From Cranoglanis bouderius (Eukaryota; Chordata; Actinopteri; Siluriformes; Cranoglanididae), in assembly GCA_023630585.1 (NCBI GenBank), contig CM042540.1, forward strand, positions 10,239,074-10,303,073: a stretch of DNA of 64,000 bases. The letters are read 5' to 3'. The notes below the pieces were generated by a model. The model had not been told where the DNA came from and searched no databases. It saw nothing but the letters and a program-made list of their open reading frames with translations. The translations under genes and the position numbers were made by a program. Shown here one piece after another: positions 36,698 through 49,500 of the stretch. Position 1 is the first letter of the stretch, and every line of letters begins with the position of its first letter.

Positions 36698-38279
36698 AAG
36701 TGCCTTGAATTGCATAGTATTATTTGATGTGTTGACGTAATTTCCACTCAAACAGGAAGTCAGGGTGCGACATATCGAGTGGCCCCGCCCCCTTTTTAAA
36801 TAACCAATAGCGTTTAGCTTACCTCACAGCCTGGAAACCTACAACTGTTGTGGGCGGGACACTTCAGATTCTAAAGAGCATTTGATTGGACAGAAAATCA
36901 AAGCTTTTCAGAGAAGCTGAAGTGCAGAGTGATGTCATCTGTATTGGTGGTAGAGAGACTGTAAATTTTGAATGCATGTATCTTCTAAATGCGAATTTTG
37001 TCATTTTGTTTTAGAGCATAGATAACCTTAAAGCTAACATATTCATACTAAAAGTCACAAAACTTCAATCTTGATTTCATGGGGACTTTAATAAGTGTTG
37101 CTCAGCACACATTTACATCAACAGCATTTACCATAGCTAGTTTAGCCAGGTGCACCGTTTTGCTGTACAACTGGGTTAGTTTTGAACTGCTGGCATGGGT
37201 AGATTTTTTTTGTGTCATAATACAAACTATTTTAAGGCTCGATGAATGGACTCTAGCAAACTATGTGTTTTAATACTGCTTGTACATTCTGTCACTCAAC
37301 TTCTGTCACTCAGATCTGCCATCCCAGGCCATAGCCCATATTTACATCACAAACTTGAATTGTACATTAATTTCTTTGCATCTAACTAAGATATTTGACT
37401 CATTAACAGGACTTTTTCAGTATTGCCAATTTTATAAATGTCATAGGAGCCACAGTCGCAGAAAAGAAAAAATGAATGCAGTTTAAGTAAGGACAGTTAG
37501 TAAATGAAATGTTAATGTCAGACGCAGTGAGCGTTAAACTGTAAAACAACAAATTAAAAAGATTAAATTAAATCATAAATGGCTTTTGTGATTTAAACTG
37601 CATAAATTATCTTAGATACATTGCTGTGCAGTAGTTTTTTTTTTTCTACTGACACACTGCAGCAGTAGACATTTTGCAAATGCATCTTTAATATGTACAA
37701 GAATATCTTGCTTTCAAATTCTAGTCTGTGTTCTCTCTCAAAGGTCACATGACTAGTTACGCACACATCTCCCTGATGCTAAACTTGTGCAGACGATGAG
37801 ACACTTTGCATGCCAATATGACTTAAAATGTCACATCCATATCACTGGAATTACCCAGTATATAAAATGAGACATTTTTTTGTCTCTCTTGTACCAACAA
37901 TTTGACAGCCAATATTTCTAAACCTGGAAAAGTCAGCACTAGCAGGTGCTAATGACTGTAGTTAGTTAGGACCTCGGATCCCTGTCGTCTTCCTTGTGTT
38001 CCTCAGCCTCCATGCCAGAACCAGCCTTCACCCTCCTTTCTAAAAGTGTACACACGATTCTGGTGCAAGGAAGCACATTTAGCTTCACAGATGTTGGCAG
38101 GAAGCTCAGTCTGAGTCCACGGAGAGTTTATGGATGTCAGTGTGATATCTCACATAGTAACATGCACTAAAGACGTGTGTATTTGTGCCTTGCAGTGGAA
38201 AGTGTCACCATGTAAGATGAAAAGAAGTGTTACGAGCCAAGCAAAGCTGGCACCAAAGTGGAGCAGAAGAATGAAGAGC

Positions 38280-38306
38280 TGAGAGAGAGAGAGAGAGAGA
38301 GAGAGA
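38280..38306. repeat. (GA)n microsatellite
   Basis: About 13 GA units. Confidence 0.95.
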
Positions 38307-38889
38307 TTGATTAGTTTATTTTTTGAGTACACCATAGAAGTGCGCTCATATTTTTAGATGCACCTGCATTATAACTCACTCCTTTAAAGCCCTGTGCATG
38401 AAGTACCAAATTAATCTAAATTAACTATCAAAACATTATTATCTATTTCATTTTTTCTACTAAATTCTTTTGTTTTTCATTATAAGGAATATAACACTCA
38501 TGGCTGTAATGCTATAATAAAATATCTAACAACATGGTGTTGTGATGTGGCCCAACACCAATCAGAGAAACTCCCGAAGCTGATTATTTTCCAATAACAG
38601 CACAGCCTTAAGTATTTTACTCCTCTTATACCAGAGTGCTTTGAAAACAGTTACCATTTTGATTTCTTGATTTACAAAATATTATGCTTTTTATCCATTT
38701 ATGTACTGTTACAGAACATCCACAATCATATTAGTTCCTGTTATCACTTACATTATATCAGCTATAAAGAGTCATTCTCTCTGCAGTCTCATATTTTTCT
38801 CTGTCTTGAAGTTAATAAAACAAAAAGGATGTATTATGTTACAGAGAAACTGAGAAGTGCAAACTCCTCTGTCCTGAAAACATACTGAC

Positions 38890-39900
38890 TGTTACAAAGT
38901 GCTGACACCAGAGACCAATTCCATAAATTTGAAAGAAACATTTCCTAACAGAAGGTTTCACCACATCAACAAGTATATGTTTTTTGGCTTGGAGGAATTT
39001 TAGCACATTTCTCAGTACAGGACAGCTTCAACTCTGGGATGGTGGTGGGTTTCCCCACATGAACTGCTTGCTTCAGGTCCTTCCACAACATTTCTATTTG
39101 ATTAAGATCAGGATATTGACTTGTCCATTCCAAAACATTAACTTTATTCTTCTTTAACCATTCTTTGGTAGAGTGAGTTGTGTGCTTAGGGTCGACCCAC
39201 TTTCTCTTGAGATTCAGATCACTTGACAGATGTCCTGACATTTTCCTTTAGAGTTCGGTGGTATAATTCAGAATTCATTGTTCCATCAATGATGGCAAGT
39301 AGTCCTGGCCCAGATGCAGCAAAACAGGACCAAACCATGATACCACCAGCATGTTTCACAGGTGGGATAAGGTTCTTATGCTGGAATGCAGTGTTTTCCT
39401 TTCTCCAAACATAATGCTTCTCATGTAAACAAAAAAAGTTCTATTTTGGTCTCATCTGTCCACAAAACATTTTTCTAATGGCCTTCTGGGTTTTGGAGAG
39501 CAGTGGTTTTCTCCTTGCAACCCTGCCATACACACCATTGTTGTTCAGTGTTCTCCTGATGATGGACTCATGAACATTAGCCAATGTGAGAGAGGCCTTT
39601 ATTTGCTTAGAAGTTACCCTGGGTTCCTTTGTGAACTTGTGGACTATTATAGTACATGTTTTGCTCTTGGAGTGATCTTTCTTTGTCTTTGTTTGTATTT
39701 CCTCAATTTGTACACAGTCTGTCTGACTGAGTCCAAACTCTTTAGAGATGGTTTTGTAACCTTTTCCAGCCTGATGAGCATCAACAACTCTTTTTCTGAG
39801 GTCCTCTCCTTTGTTCATGCCATGATACACTTCCACAAACATGTGTTGTGAAGATCAGACTTTGATAGATCCCTGTTCTTTAAATAAAACCATCAACTGT
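38890..39900 (-). pseudogene. Tc1 transposase remnant
   Basis: The minus-strand pieces are 39842-39441 (GYKTISKEFGLSQ helix-turn-helix, then GVYGRVARRKPLLSKTQK) and 39241-38966 (WVDPKHTTHSTKEW, then SQYPDLNQIEMLWKDLKQA). The middle is frame-broken. Clear terminal repeats were not found, so the element boundaries are approximate. Confidence 0.8.
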
Positions 39901-40212
39901 GATTGTATACATTGTAGATAAGGAGTGTTTACTTCCCATTTTGCACCTGAGTCTGTGTTCAAAATGGCATTATTCCTGCCACTGATTTCAATGAGGACAC
40001 TGTGTTGATGGACAACACTCATTAACTCACATAGGCTCTAGGTTTACAAAATAATAGTAACTCTTTGTGATATGTTTTTTGATGTGACCATGCATTATCC
40101 AGAGCCTCAAGACTTTGGCTCAACACCGTCAGGTTATGGACAAGAACAAACATATTTTTATGGATGTCAGAAAATGCCAATGTGACAGCATATCTTCAAT
40201 GAGTGTCTGTCC

Positions 40213-40213
<1 letters not shown>

Positions 40214-40271
<58 letters not shown>
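40214..40271. repeat. (GT)n microsatellite
   Basis: About 29 perfect GT units. Confidence 0.97.
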
Positions 40272-40277
<6 letters not shown>

Positions 40278-40939
40278 CAGACATTGTGTCTGTGTCATGA
40301 GGCATTTGGGTAAACATGCTAGCGTGAAGACTTACACTCAAGACTCAGAAGTCGATTTAATCCCCGGGGGGTGCATTTATTTAAAGTTGTGGGTAAGAGA
40401 AATGCCCTCGCTGCACAGCACAGTGTGGTTGAAATGAAGGCTGTAAAATTTGTGCTTTGGTGTGTATATGGCAGTGTTTTTGGTTACATTGGACTGTAGG
40501 GTGGGTTTTCACTGGTGCATCTGCAGGGGAAAGTAGAAGAGACAGCAGCAGCTCATAAGCTCGGCTTTGTCGATGGCTCTGCTTTCTGCAGCTTTTCATT
40601 TCGCCCCAAACAAGCTGCCAGATGGGGCGAGTGAGAGTGATGATTGCCCTCCAGCCTTGCGTGTTTGTGCCTCGGGTGCACGTGGCAGTGTTGTTATTAG
40701 GTGTCCATGTTGCTGATTCTGTGCATGTGGTGCTGCTGGTGTGGCAGTGTTCTCCTCTGAGGCCTGGCATAATGATGCGGAATAAAGGCTTGAAACACAC
40801 CTTTGGTGAATCTACTTTATTTGAAGTGTACATACATTGGGCCTTTATGACACATTTGTAAGCTATACATGAGTAACTTATAAAGTAATGTTGGAGGACT
40901 TATATCAATATTTATCTTTTTAAGTAGTATCCCTGCTGT

Positions 40940-41190
40940 AAAAAACAATAGAGACCCTCATAGAATTTGTAATGGTTATAATGGTTATAATGGGAATTGT
41001 GTTGGTTTTAATGGAAACTGTAATGGTCCCTGTGGGTCTCTAATTTGTTGCCTTCTATTGGTGGCAGGTTATGTCTACTGGATACCATTAAGGACCAATA
41101 ATGGTAATGGTTTTAATTGTTATATGATGGTTTGTAATGGTATTTGTAGTGGAAACCATTAGAATTTCTGTGATGGTTTCTATTGTTTTT
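40940..41190. mobile_element. MITE-like element with AATGGT-rich interior
   Basis: The left end AAAAAACAATAGAGACC and the right end GGTTTCTATTGTTTTT are inverted copies. The roughly 220 bases between are built of loosely repeated AATGGT/ATGGTT words on one half and their rearranged forms on the other. There is no open frame. Confidence 0.65.
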
Positions 41191-42238
41191 GACCCTCAAT
41201 TTGTTCATCAATTTAATCATTTGTTACATTTGTTACAATCAATTTGTTCCTCAATTTAATCATTTGTTACATCAGTCAACTTTGATTGTTTAATTAGTTA
41301 TTTTGCCAGTATTGAAATGCTCGTATAGGAAAATAATCCACAACAGGGTGGTGTGATGCAGCCTGACATGGCCCGGAGTTACTGAAACCACCCCAAAGTT
41401 GATTATTTTTGTACAAGAACATGTCTCTGAAGTGTTTTTTCCACTCATACCACAGCAATTTGGTAACAATTGCACAATTTTTAAGGATGACATGCAATAT
41501 TTTTAGCTTTTTATAATTACATTTAATGTTGTGAAACATTAAATTTTCACAACATTAAGTGGTTATTATTAGGCTTATACTAGCGTCTGCCCTACAAGTC
41601 CTTGTGAATGGGCTGGTTCTATAGAAACTATCATTTATTAGAACAAGCACATTATTTTAAACCAGTCAGATGAATATTTGCTTTAAATCATCAACCTTAA
41701 ATGGTAGTGAATTTTGCATTTATAACACTATTATGTAGACACTCTCTACAGCTTCACTTATCCCAAGCCGATATGTCAGTTAAACAGTTAGAAATGTAAT
41801 GGGTCTGTAACAGATGTTTTTAGTTTTATGAATGTGCTGTTAGTAAACGCAAAACAGTCTGCTCATAGTAATAACTGGGGCTTCTTCTCTCGTCCCTGTT
41901 TCATGTAAAGACAAGATAATACTAAGCACACTTCACAATATTACCTTAAATATTTGACATAAACCTCACATAAATCCCCCAACATTATTTAAGCAAGGCT
42001 TATGAATACCTTAGGAATGAAAGCACAATGTACATACCCTTCAAATAAAGTGTTACAGATTCTGCTCTCATCACAGTACATTAGTAAATATTTTAATGGT
42101 TTCTGGAAACATTCACTTGGCCAGAGAAAGGCTGGCACAGGAAACGGGCATTAACTGACTAACTACCTTTATTTATTTATTTATTTATTTATTTATATTC
42201 TTTTTTAAATAAATAAATGAATGAACAAATCCTTAATA

Positions 42239-42298
42239 TAGATAGATAGATACTGTAGATCAATAGACAGACAGACACTTAGACAGATAGACAGACAC

Positions 42299-42356
<58 letters not shown>

Positions 42357-42430
42357 GGACAGATAGATGGACAGATAGATAGATGGATAGATAGAATGAC
42401 AGATAGGTGGACAGATAGATAGATAGATAC
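42239..42430. repeat. (GATA)n / (GACA)n microsatellite
   Basis: A perfect GATA core at about 42299-42355 is flanked by imperfect GATA, GACA and GATG units. The Tyr-Leu-Ser-Ile open frames on the minus strand are translations of this repeat. Confidence 0.97.
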
Positions 42431-43089
42431 ACATTTGTTTTTGTTCATGCTTCTATCTAAGCTGTGTTTTATTATTTGTTTATTGTGCTTCATGATGGCA
42501 CATTTTTGTGCTTTCTTATTAATTAAAAGGAATTATTTGTTTCTGTTTCTATTTGCTTCCAACATTCATTTTCACCCTTTTTTCCATAATCAGTTTTCTA
42601 GAATTTTATTTGGTATGACGCCATTTGGTGTGGTGTTAATATGATACGAATATGTTGGTATCATGACAATCCTAGCCACAGTTATCTAATGATTAAATCC
42701 TAGTTAGTTACATGTATTGGATGTCAGAGCTAGACCTCTTTTTGCCATCAATCCAATATTCCACTCCAACTTACTTCGCTGGTTTTGTGAACATGCTAAA
42801 AACAAACAAATAAAAAAGACACACAGATCTTTGTAAGTTTGCTGCTTCGCCTCAAAAACACAAATTCTGAGTTTCGTTGATTTGAAAATATGATTACAAA
42901 TCATTACAGATGACATATAAACAATAACACTCCTTCCTTTTTTTTCTTATAACAGTGAATTATACATGCTGATACCTTCATCATTGCATGCATTTATAGT
43001 TACATCTAAAGCATTACAGTATATTTGCATCTAATCTACCGTTGCTAATGAATCTTATGTGTTGTCCTGTTACCATGGTGACACTCTAG

Positions 43090-43347
43090 GAGCATCTTCA
43101 GGCAGCACTGACCTTCTGCCCGCCCCCAGTGCCGCTTTTAATTGGACGATGTCACTGCTGACTGATGGCGGGCGCGAGAGTGAGCTCATATTCCGATTTG
43201 ATGGACGACAAGCGGCAAAGATTCCTGACTGGGTGGCACCACAGAACTTGACTGATCAATTCACCATAGCGACATGGATGAAACATGGGCCGAGCCCTGG
43301 ACTGAGAGGGGAGAAAGAGACACTGCTCTGTAACTCAGATAAAACAG
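43090..43347 (+). CDS. clstn2: clstn2 exon: laminin-G-like domain, first part
   Basis: The acceptor is CTCTAG and the donor is GTGAGA at 43348. The first two bases complete a Gly codon. The protein opens ASSGSTDLLPAPSAAFNWT and continues with LIFRFDGRQAAKIPDW, NLTDQFTIATWMKHGPSPG and ETLLCNSDKT. The FDGRQ and NLTDQFTI...WMKHGPSPG wording is that of calsyntenin-2, and calsyntenin-1 has quite different residues here. The last G leaves the reading frame open, so at least one more exon must lie downstream. None is visible before the window ends. Confidence 0.95.
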
Positions 43348-43489
43348 GTGAGAGAGTGAGCAAGACATGACACTTGACATTTAAGATCTTTTTTTAAGAC
43401 TTTTCTCCTTTCTCCATATTTTGCAATAAAGATCATTTAAAAAAATAAGAAAAAAAATCTTTTATAAAATACTTTAAGCAATAATAATG

Positions 43490-43735
43490 ACAAATTCATT
43501 CATTCATTCATCTTCAGTAACTGATCAGGGTTGCAGTGGATGGTCAGGGTTGCAGTGGATCCAAGAACACTGAGCATGAGGCGAGAACACAGCCTGAATG
43601 GGATGCCACACTCATTCACACTTAAGGGCAGTTTCTTAGCCAATTTGCCTACTGGCATGTTTTTTTGGGAGGAGGGAGGAAACAAGAGAGCTCAGAGGAA
43701 CCCTACATGGACACAGGGAGAACGTGCAACTGATT
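43490..43735. repeat. Dispersed repeat related to 3117-3330
   Basis: It starts with ATTC units, then has two short direct repeats (GGGTTGCAGTGGAT and GGGTTGCAGTGGATC), then TGCCTACTGGCATGTTTTTT and GGAGGAGGGAGGAAAC. It is the same family as the copy at 3.1 kb. Confidence 0.65.
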
Positions 43736-43800
43736 AAGATAAGAATATTTAGTTAAATAAAAATATTACAGTTAAATTGTATCCCTAACATCCCTTATCC

Positions 43801-44135
43801 TGGGGGGCATGATGGCTTAGTGGTTAGCAAGTTTGCCTACACCTCTGGGGTTGGAGGTTTGAATCCTGCCTCCGCCCTGAACGTGTGGAGTCTGCATGTT
43901 CTCCCCGTGCTTCGGGGGTTTCCTGCAGGTACTCCGGTTTCCTCTCCCAGTCCAAAGATGTGTTGTAGGCTGATTGGCATTTCCAAATTGTCTGTGGTGT
44001 GTGTTGTGCTCTGCAATGGGTTGCCACCCCATCCAAGGTGTCTCCCACCTTGTGCCCCAAGTTCCCTGGGATAAGCGGCAGGCTTCCACTCACCCTGTGT
44101 AAGATAAGTGGTATGGAAAATGCATGGATGGATGT
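43801..44135 (+). mobile_element. tRNA-derived SINE, copy 2
   Basis: The A-box-like GATGGCTTAGTGGTTAGCA and the B-box-like GGAGGTTTGAATCCTGCC sit in the same positions as in the copy at 23741. The body and the GGAAAATGCATGGATGG tail agree throughout. Open frames on either strand here are shadows. Confidence 0.87.
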
Positions 44136-44899
44136 ATCCCTTATCTCTAAACCTTCCACAACATGTATTGTTATGTCCATACCTCAAACTTCACCATGGC
44201 TATCTTCTGTTCCTCACATCATGAAAAAGGACTCAACATCCTGTAGGCATATTCAAGTATTAAATGCCTCATTATCAGTCCTTTCGTGGCCTGCACTGGA
44301 TCTGGTCCTCTACTATTCTTTCAATCTTATTTTTTTCTTGTCAGCCATATTGCTAGTTTTGCCTGGCCCTGTATACAATTTCAGTCAAATGGAGTAAATT
44401 AAATGCCATTTCTGGACTCCAAAAAAATTGATATCCCTACCAGTCCACACCACCAGTTCTCTCAGTGGGTTTTTGTACCAAGACCTCCAACTCCCTTTTG
44501 GGGAATAGCCAGCCTCAACGTTGCAGAGTCCACTTTGAATGTGGAACTTCACATAGTGCCTTAAGATGTAGTACCATTATGTTAACATGGTATAAGTTGA
44601 ATATAAATATAAGTTTCCCTTCAGTCTCCTGCCAACCGATCGCCTTCAGGAAAACTGATGCTTTGAAAAGACTGGGTCTTTTCAACTTATGAAGCCTGAC
44701 ATAATACAGCTTCTATTTCTTCTAAGAGCTGATGAAAAGTTTGCACAGATTGAAAACCTACCTTCAGTGGTCCAGGTATGCTGATTTCCTCCCTATAAAC
44801 AGAGAGGATCTGCCACATTTGCAGTGTGCAAATATAAAAATGTGCAAGTCCATTTAGATCCAGCTTATACATTGTCACTAAAACAGAGACCTAAGCAGC

Positions 44900-46080
44900 C
44901 CACTGTGTTCAGCAAGGCACATTCATCCACTTCTGCTTTTGGTGATAGAGGAGCCTTTGAATTGCCTGTAGACATTAAATAACCACACTACTCCTGATGT
45001 TAATCAGTTCTTGTCCCTCTTTATGGACAGGACGATAAAGTACTGCTTCCTTTAAGAAGGACTTTATCCACAGTGTGTACAATGCAGAATGCAATTGTGA
45101 AAAATAATTGGCTCCATGACAGGAAATTATTCCCTTGTGCAAAAGCCTATAAGGCTTTAAAAAGATAATTATGGTCTACAAGATCAAAAGCTTTTCCCTG
45201 ATCTAAGAAGAGCTGACCCCACATCAACCCCATTTATCTTTGAATAATCCTCAAGAGAAAGATTTAATCGTATAGTTTTTATCTGGATGCAGTATAATTG
45301 GTCTTTATCAACAAGATCACCAAGGACAAATTTGAACCAATTTTACAGACACTTGACCAACAGCTTATAGTCCACACAAAGGTTTGTAAAAAGCTTCCAG
45401 TTCTTTAGGAGACTTAGGTTATGTATTTATGTCAACCAAGCTAGCACAGTTGACTGACATCCTTTTGAAAGAACTCCATCAGTAAAACAATTTTGAAGCA
45501 CCTTAAAAAAATCTTGTCCAATGATTTGCCATAATGACTGATGAAATTGCACTGGCAGTATCAATACCTGGTGCACATTCTGCTTCCTTTTGTTGAACTG
45601 CTTCAGTCAGTTCTTGAAAAGAGAGAGCTCTGTTCATGTTTTCATGTTGCAATACATCTAATCTGGGGATCTGCTGCAATAGTTCTAATGTACACTGATC
45701 ATCTGAGCCTTCAGATCCAAAGAACTCTGAGAAAAAAAGAAACTGTACACATTTCATTTGGTCTGAGGTTTTTGACCCATTTGAAGAGCTCAAACGGTGT
45801 ATTTCACTTTGTTGTTTTGTGCTTCCTTCAAGGTTGAAAAAGGAAGCAGTAAGTCTATATTGTGAATACAAAGAAAGAGAGTTCTCACCAGTGTACCCTT
45901 TGTTCTGATTTGCATTGAATTTCCTTGGACTTGCTTTTTCCCCTTAACTTTTCTGCCAAGGCAGAGTAATATTGTTGCACCATGCTTGACTGTATGTAAA
46001 AATATCCTGTTCTAGTTTATATGTGAATGGCAGCCTGGGAAAACCCCTCAGATGTTCACATTGTGATATTTTCTACTACA
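44900..46080 (-). pseudogene. LINE (L1/Tx1-like) fragment: linker and reverse transcriptase
   Basis: The minus-strand text includes FFSEFFGSEGSDDQC, then RALSFQELTEAVQQKEAECA and PGID, the usual run-in to an L1-type RT. Further downstream (about 45180-45210) it reads KAFDLVDHNY, RT motif A. Stops and frame changes are frequent. The fragment ends exactly where Tc1 element A begins (46081). Its upstream part resumes on the far side at 49914. Confidence 0.75.
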
Positions 46081-46533
46081 TACAGCATCTTGCATGCATA
46101 TTCAGCACCTTGAAATTTTGTAGAGTTACAACCTGGACCTGAAATGGAAAAATCAATATAGTTTGTAAAATTATTTATGAATTTTAAAAAAAGAAGTTTT
46201 GATTGCATGAGTATTCACCCCTGTTGCTGTGAAACCCCTAAATTAATTATGGTGCAACTAATTGCCTACAGAACCCACATAATTACAGGTGCATCTAAAA
46301 CAATTTGATTATCGTGGGAAAAGTTCATTTTTTTCCATAATTTAATTCAAAAAGTGGAAATGTCATATATACTAGATTCATTACACATAAAGTGAAATAT
46401 GTCAAGCCTTTTTTTGTTTTAATCTTGATGATTACGGCTTACAGCTCATGGAAATCAAAAATCCAGTATCTCAAAATATTAGAATAAAGAATTTATAATA
46501 CAGCAATGTCGATCTTCTGAAGAGTATGTTCAT

Positions 46534-46664
46534 TTATGCACTCAGGGCTCCTTTTGCATGAATTACTGCATCAATGTGGAATGGTATGGAGGCAATCAGC
46601 CTGTGGCACTGCTGAGGTGTTATGGAAGCCCAGGTTGATTTGGTAGCGGCCTTCAGCTCATATG
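46534..46664 (-). pseudogene. Element B transposase, C-terminal piece
   Basis: The minus-strand frame ends STWASITPQQCHRLIASIPF, a Tc1 transposase C-terminus. It is cut off from its N-terminal part by the C2 insertion. Confidence 0.8.
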
Positions 46665-48226
46665 TACAGCCGTGGCCAAAAGTTTTGAGAATGACACAAA
46701 TATTAATTTTTACAAAGTCTGCTGCCTCAGTTTTTCTGATGGCAATTTGCATATACTCCAGAATGTTATGAAGAGTGATCAGATGAATTGCAATTAATTT
46801 CAAAGTCCCTCTTTGCCATGAAAATGAACTTAATCCCAAAAAAACATGTCCACTGCATTTCAGCCCTTCCACAAAAGGACCTGCTGACATCATGTCAATT
46901 ATTCTCTGGTTAACACAGGTGAGAGTGTTAATGAGGACAAGGCTGGAGATCACTCTGTCATGCTGATTGAGTTAGAATAACAGACTGGAAGCTTTAAAAG
47001 GAGGGTGGTGCTTGAAATTATTGTTCTTCCTCTGTTAACTATGGTTACCGGCAAGGAAACACGTGCAGCCATCATTGCTTTGCACAAAAAGGAATTCACA
47101 GGCAAGGATATTGCTGCTAGTAAGATTGCACCTAAATCAACCATTTATCGGATCATCAAGACCTTCAAGGAGAGAGGTTCAACTGTTGTGAAGGAGGCTT
47201 CAGGGCGCCCAAGAAAGTCCAGCAAGCGCCAGGACCGTTTCCTAAAGTTGATTCAGCTGTGGGATCGGGGCACCACCAGTGCAGAGCTTGCTCAGGAATG
47301 GCAGCAGGCACGTGTGAGTGCATCTGCATGCACAGTAAGGCGAAGACTTTTGGAGGATGGCCTGGTGTCAAGAAGGGCAGCAAAGAAGCCACTTCTCTCC
47401 AGGAAAAACATCAGGGACAGACTGGTATTCTGCAAAAAGTACAGGGATTGGACTGCTGAGGACTGGGGTAATGTCATTTTCTCTGATGAATCCCCTTTCC
47501 GATTGTTTGGGGCATCTGGAAAAAAGCTTGTCCGGAGAAGAAAAGGTGAGCGCTACCATCAGTCCTGTGTCATGCCAACAGTAAAGCATCCTGAGACCAC
47601 TCATATGTTGGGTTGCTTCTCAGCCAAGGGAGTGGGCTCACTCACAATTTTGCCTAAGAACACAGCCATGAATAAAGAATGGTACAAAAACATCCTCAGA
47701 GAGCATCTTCTCCCAACCATCCAAGAACAGTTTGGTGATGAACAATGCCAGCATGATGGGGCACTTTGCCACAAGGCAAAAGTGATAACGAAGTGGCTCG
47801 GGGAACAAAACATCGACATTTTGGGTCCATGGCCAGGAAACTCCCCAGACCTTAATCCCATTGAGAATTTGTGGTCAATCCTCAAGAGGCGGGTGGACAA
47901 ATAAAAACCCACAAACTCTGACAAACTCCAAGCATTGATTATGCAAGAATGGGCTGCCATCAGTCAGGATGTGGCCCAGAAGTTGATTGACAGCATGCCA
48001 GGGTGAATTGCAGAGGTCTTGAAAAAGAAGGGTCAACACTGCAAATATTTACTCTTTGCATAAACCTCATGTAATTGTCAATAAAAGCCATTGACACTTA
48101 TGAAATGCTTGTGATTATACTTCAGTAACAGTTAGTAACATCTGACAAAAAGATCTAAAAGCACTGAAGCAGTAGACTTTGTGAAAATTAATATTTGTGT
48201 CATTCTCAAAACTTTTGGCCGCTGTA
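46665..48226 (+). mobile_element. Tc1/mariner element C2, the innermost element of the nest
   Basis: The left end is TACAGCCGTGGCCAAAAGTT, and the right end finishes AAAACTTTTGGCCGCTGTA at 48226 with three bases lost relative to the left end. It is inserted at a TA in element B. Almost the whole length is near-identical to C1 at 4074-5528. Confidence 0.94.
47005..48006 (+). pseudogene. Tc1 transposase of element C2, nearly intact
   Basis: The likely start is the ATG at 47041 (MVTGKETRAAI), with an in-frame ATG at 47005. The helix-turn-helix GKDIAASKIAPKSTIYRII and the DD34E residues are all present (IFSDESPF, QHDGALC and DLNPIENLW). The frame stops at 47902-47904 (VDK then TAA), about 35 codons before the usual C-terminus. 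The tail is still readable to about 48030, with a further TGA at 48004-48006. Compared with C1, six bases are missing just before the second catalytic Asp. It is the best preserved transposase in the window but is probably dead. Confidence 0.88.
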
Positions 48227-48735
48227 TTGTTGGGTCTGGTGTCTCTCATCTACCTCTTGACAAAATTCAGGTCAGGCGAGTTGGCTGGCCAATCAAGTAC
48301 AGTAATACCATGGTCAGCAAACCAGTTACTAGTAGTTTTGGCACTGTGGGCAGGTGCCAAATCCTGCTGGAAAAGGAAATCAGCATCTCCATAAAGCTTG
48401 TCAACAGATGGAAGCATGAAGTGCTCTAAAATCTCCTGGTAGACGGCTGCATTGACTCTCGACTTGAGAAAACACAGTGGACCAACACCAGCAGATGACA
48501 TGGCAACCCAAATCATCACTGACTGTGGAAACTTCACACTGGACTTCAAGCAACTTGGATTCTGTGCCTCTCCACTCTTTCTCCAGATTCTGGGACCTTG
48601 ATTTTCCAAATGAAATGCAAAATTTGCTTTCATCTGAAAAGAGGACTTTGGACCACTGAGCAACGGTGTTTTGAGTAAAAAGGTGTTTTGAGTTAATTAG
48701 CTGATTAGAGCTCTTCTCAGGTCGACATTCCTGCA
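48227..48735 (-). pseudogene. Element B transposase, central piece
   Basis: The minus strand reads WVAMSSAGVGPLCFLKS, then FLFQQDLAPAHSAKTTSNWF and WPANSPDLN before running into the C2 boundary. This is the catalytic core of a Tc1 transposase with its second Asp box (QQDLAPAH). An overlapping frame at 48736-48401 carries WSKVLFSDESKF, the first Asp box, so a frameshift separates the two. Confidence 0.82.
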
Positions 48736-49136
48736 TTATAAATTCTTTATTCTAATATTTTTGAAATACTGGGTTTTTCCAGTATCTGATTTCCATGAAC
48801 TGTAAGACGTAATCATCAAGATTAAAATAAAAAAAGGCTTGAAATATTTCACTTTATGTGTAATGAATCTAGAATATATGAAAGTTCCACTTTTTGAATT
48901 AAATTCCAGAAAAAATGAACTTTTACAGGATATTCTAATTTTTTTTAGATGCACCTGTACTTGAATGGAGTTGACTTGTATGCAGTTAAAGTGTTACAGG
49001 ATCTCAATATAAATACACCCATTCCTAAAAGCATCAGAGTTTTTTAGAGAACATTAAACAAACACCATCAATATCCCAACTTTGAACATCCTTTGTGGCA
49101 CAATTAATAAAAATAAATAAATAAATAAATGAAAGC

Positions 49137-49500
49137 TTGTGGCACAACTGTGACTCTTCCATCAACCTAAAATTTAATGACCTGGTAAGGAGAGTATTAG
49201 TTAGACAAGCAACCAAGATGCCAAGGGTAACTGTGAAGGAGCTGGAGAGATCCACAGCTCACAGGACAACCATAGCCTGGACACTCCACAAAACTGGGAA
49301 GGAAGAGTGGCATGCTGTATGAAGACCTGTTTGGAGTTTACCAAAATGTATGTTGGAGTCTCAGCACATGTGGAAAAAAGGTTCTCTGGTCTGATGAGAC
49401 CAACTGAACATATTGGTCTTGGCAATAAGCTCTATGTTTGGTGGAAACCTAACACAGCTCATCATACTGAGAACATCATCCCACAGTAAAGCATGGTGGT
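49137..49500 (+). pseudogene. Element A transposase remnant
   Basis: The + strand reads LVRRVLVRQATKMPRVTVKE and then further pieces (VWWKPNTAHHTENIIP). These resemble the second DNA-binding region and the pre-catalytic region of Tc1 transposases. Stops interrupt it and the third catalytic box was not found. Confidence 0.65.

Larger units (their letters stand above)
31999..43089. other. clstn2 intron
   Basis: The intron begins GTGAGT and ends CTAG at 43089. It contains a Tc1/mariner remnant at 32586-33309, a Tc1 C-terminal remnant at 34890-35110, a solo LTR at 36427-36697, a Tc1 remnant at 38890-39900, a MITE at 40940-41190 and several microsatellites, including (GTT)n at 35976-36001. I see no gene in 35150-36420, 36710-38880 or 41200-43080. 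Confidence 0.85.
46284..48959 (-). mobile_element. Tc1/mariner element B, carrying nested element C2
   Basis: The left end TACAGGTGCATCTAAAACAA at 46284 is mirrored by TTTTTTTTAGATGCACCTGTA ending at 48959. The terminal repeats are about 210 bases long (the AAAGTGAAATATGTCAAGCC block recurs inverted near 48835-48856). The interior is split by C2 at 46665-48226. Confidence 0.9.

Noticed and set aside
40960..41190. Short repeated units resembling a CRISPR array
   Set aside because: The units have no fixed length or spacers, the context is vertebrate, and inverted ends mark a MITE.
42205..42493. Tyr-Leu-Ser-Ile repeat proteins
   Set aside because: Translation of the (GATA)n microsatellite.
45541..45837. 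98-aa plus-strand open frame
   Set aside because: It lies antisense to the LINE fragment and has no domain.
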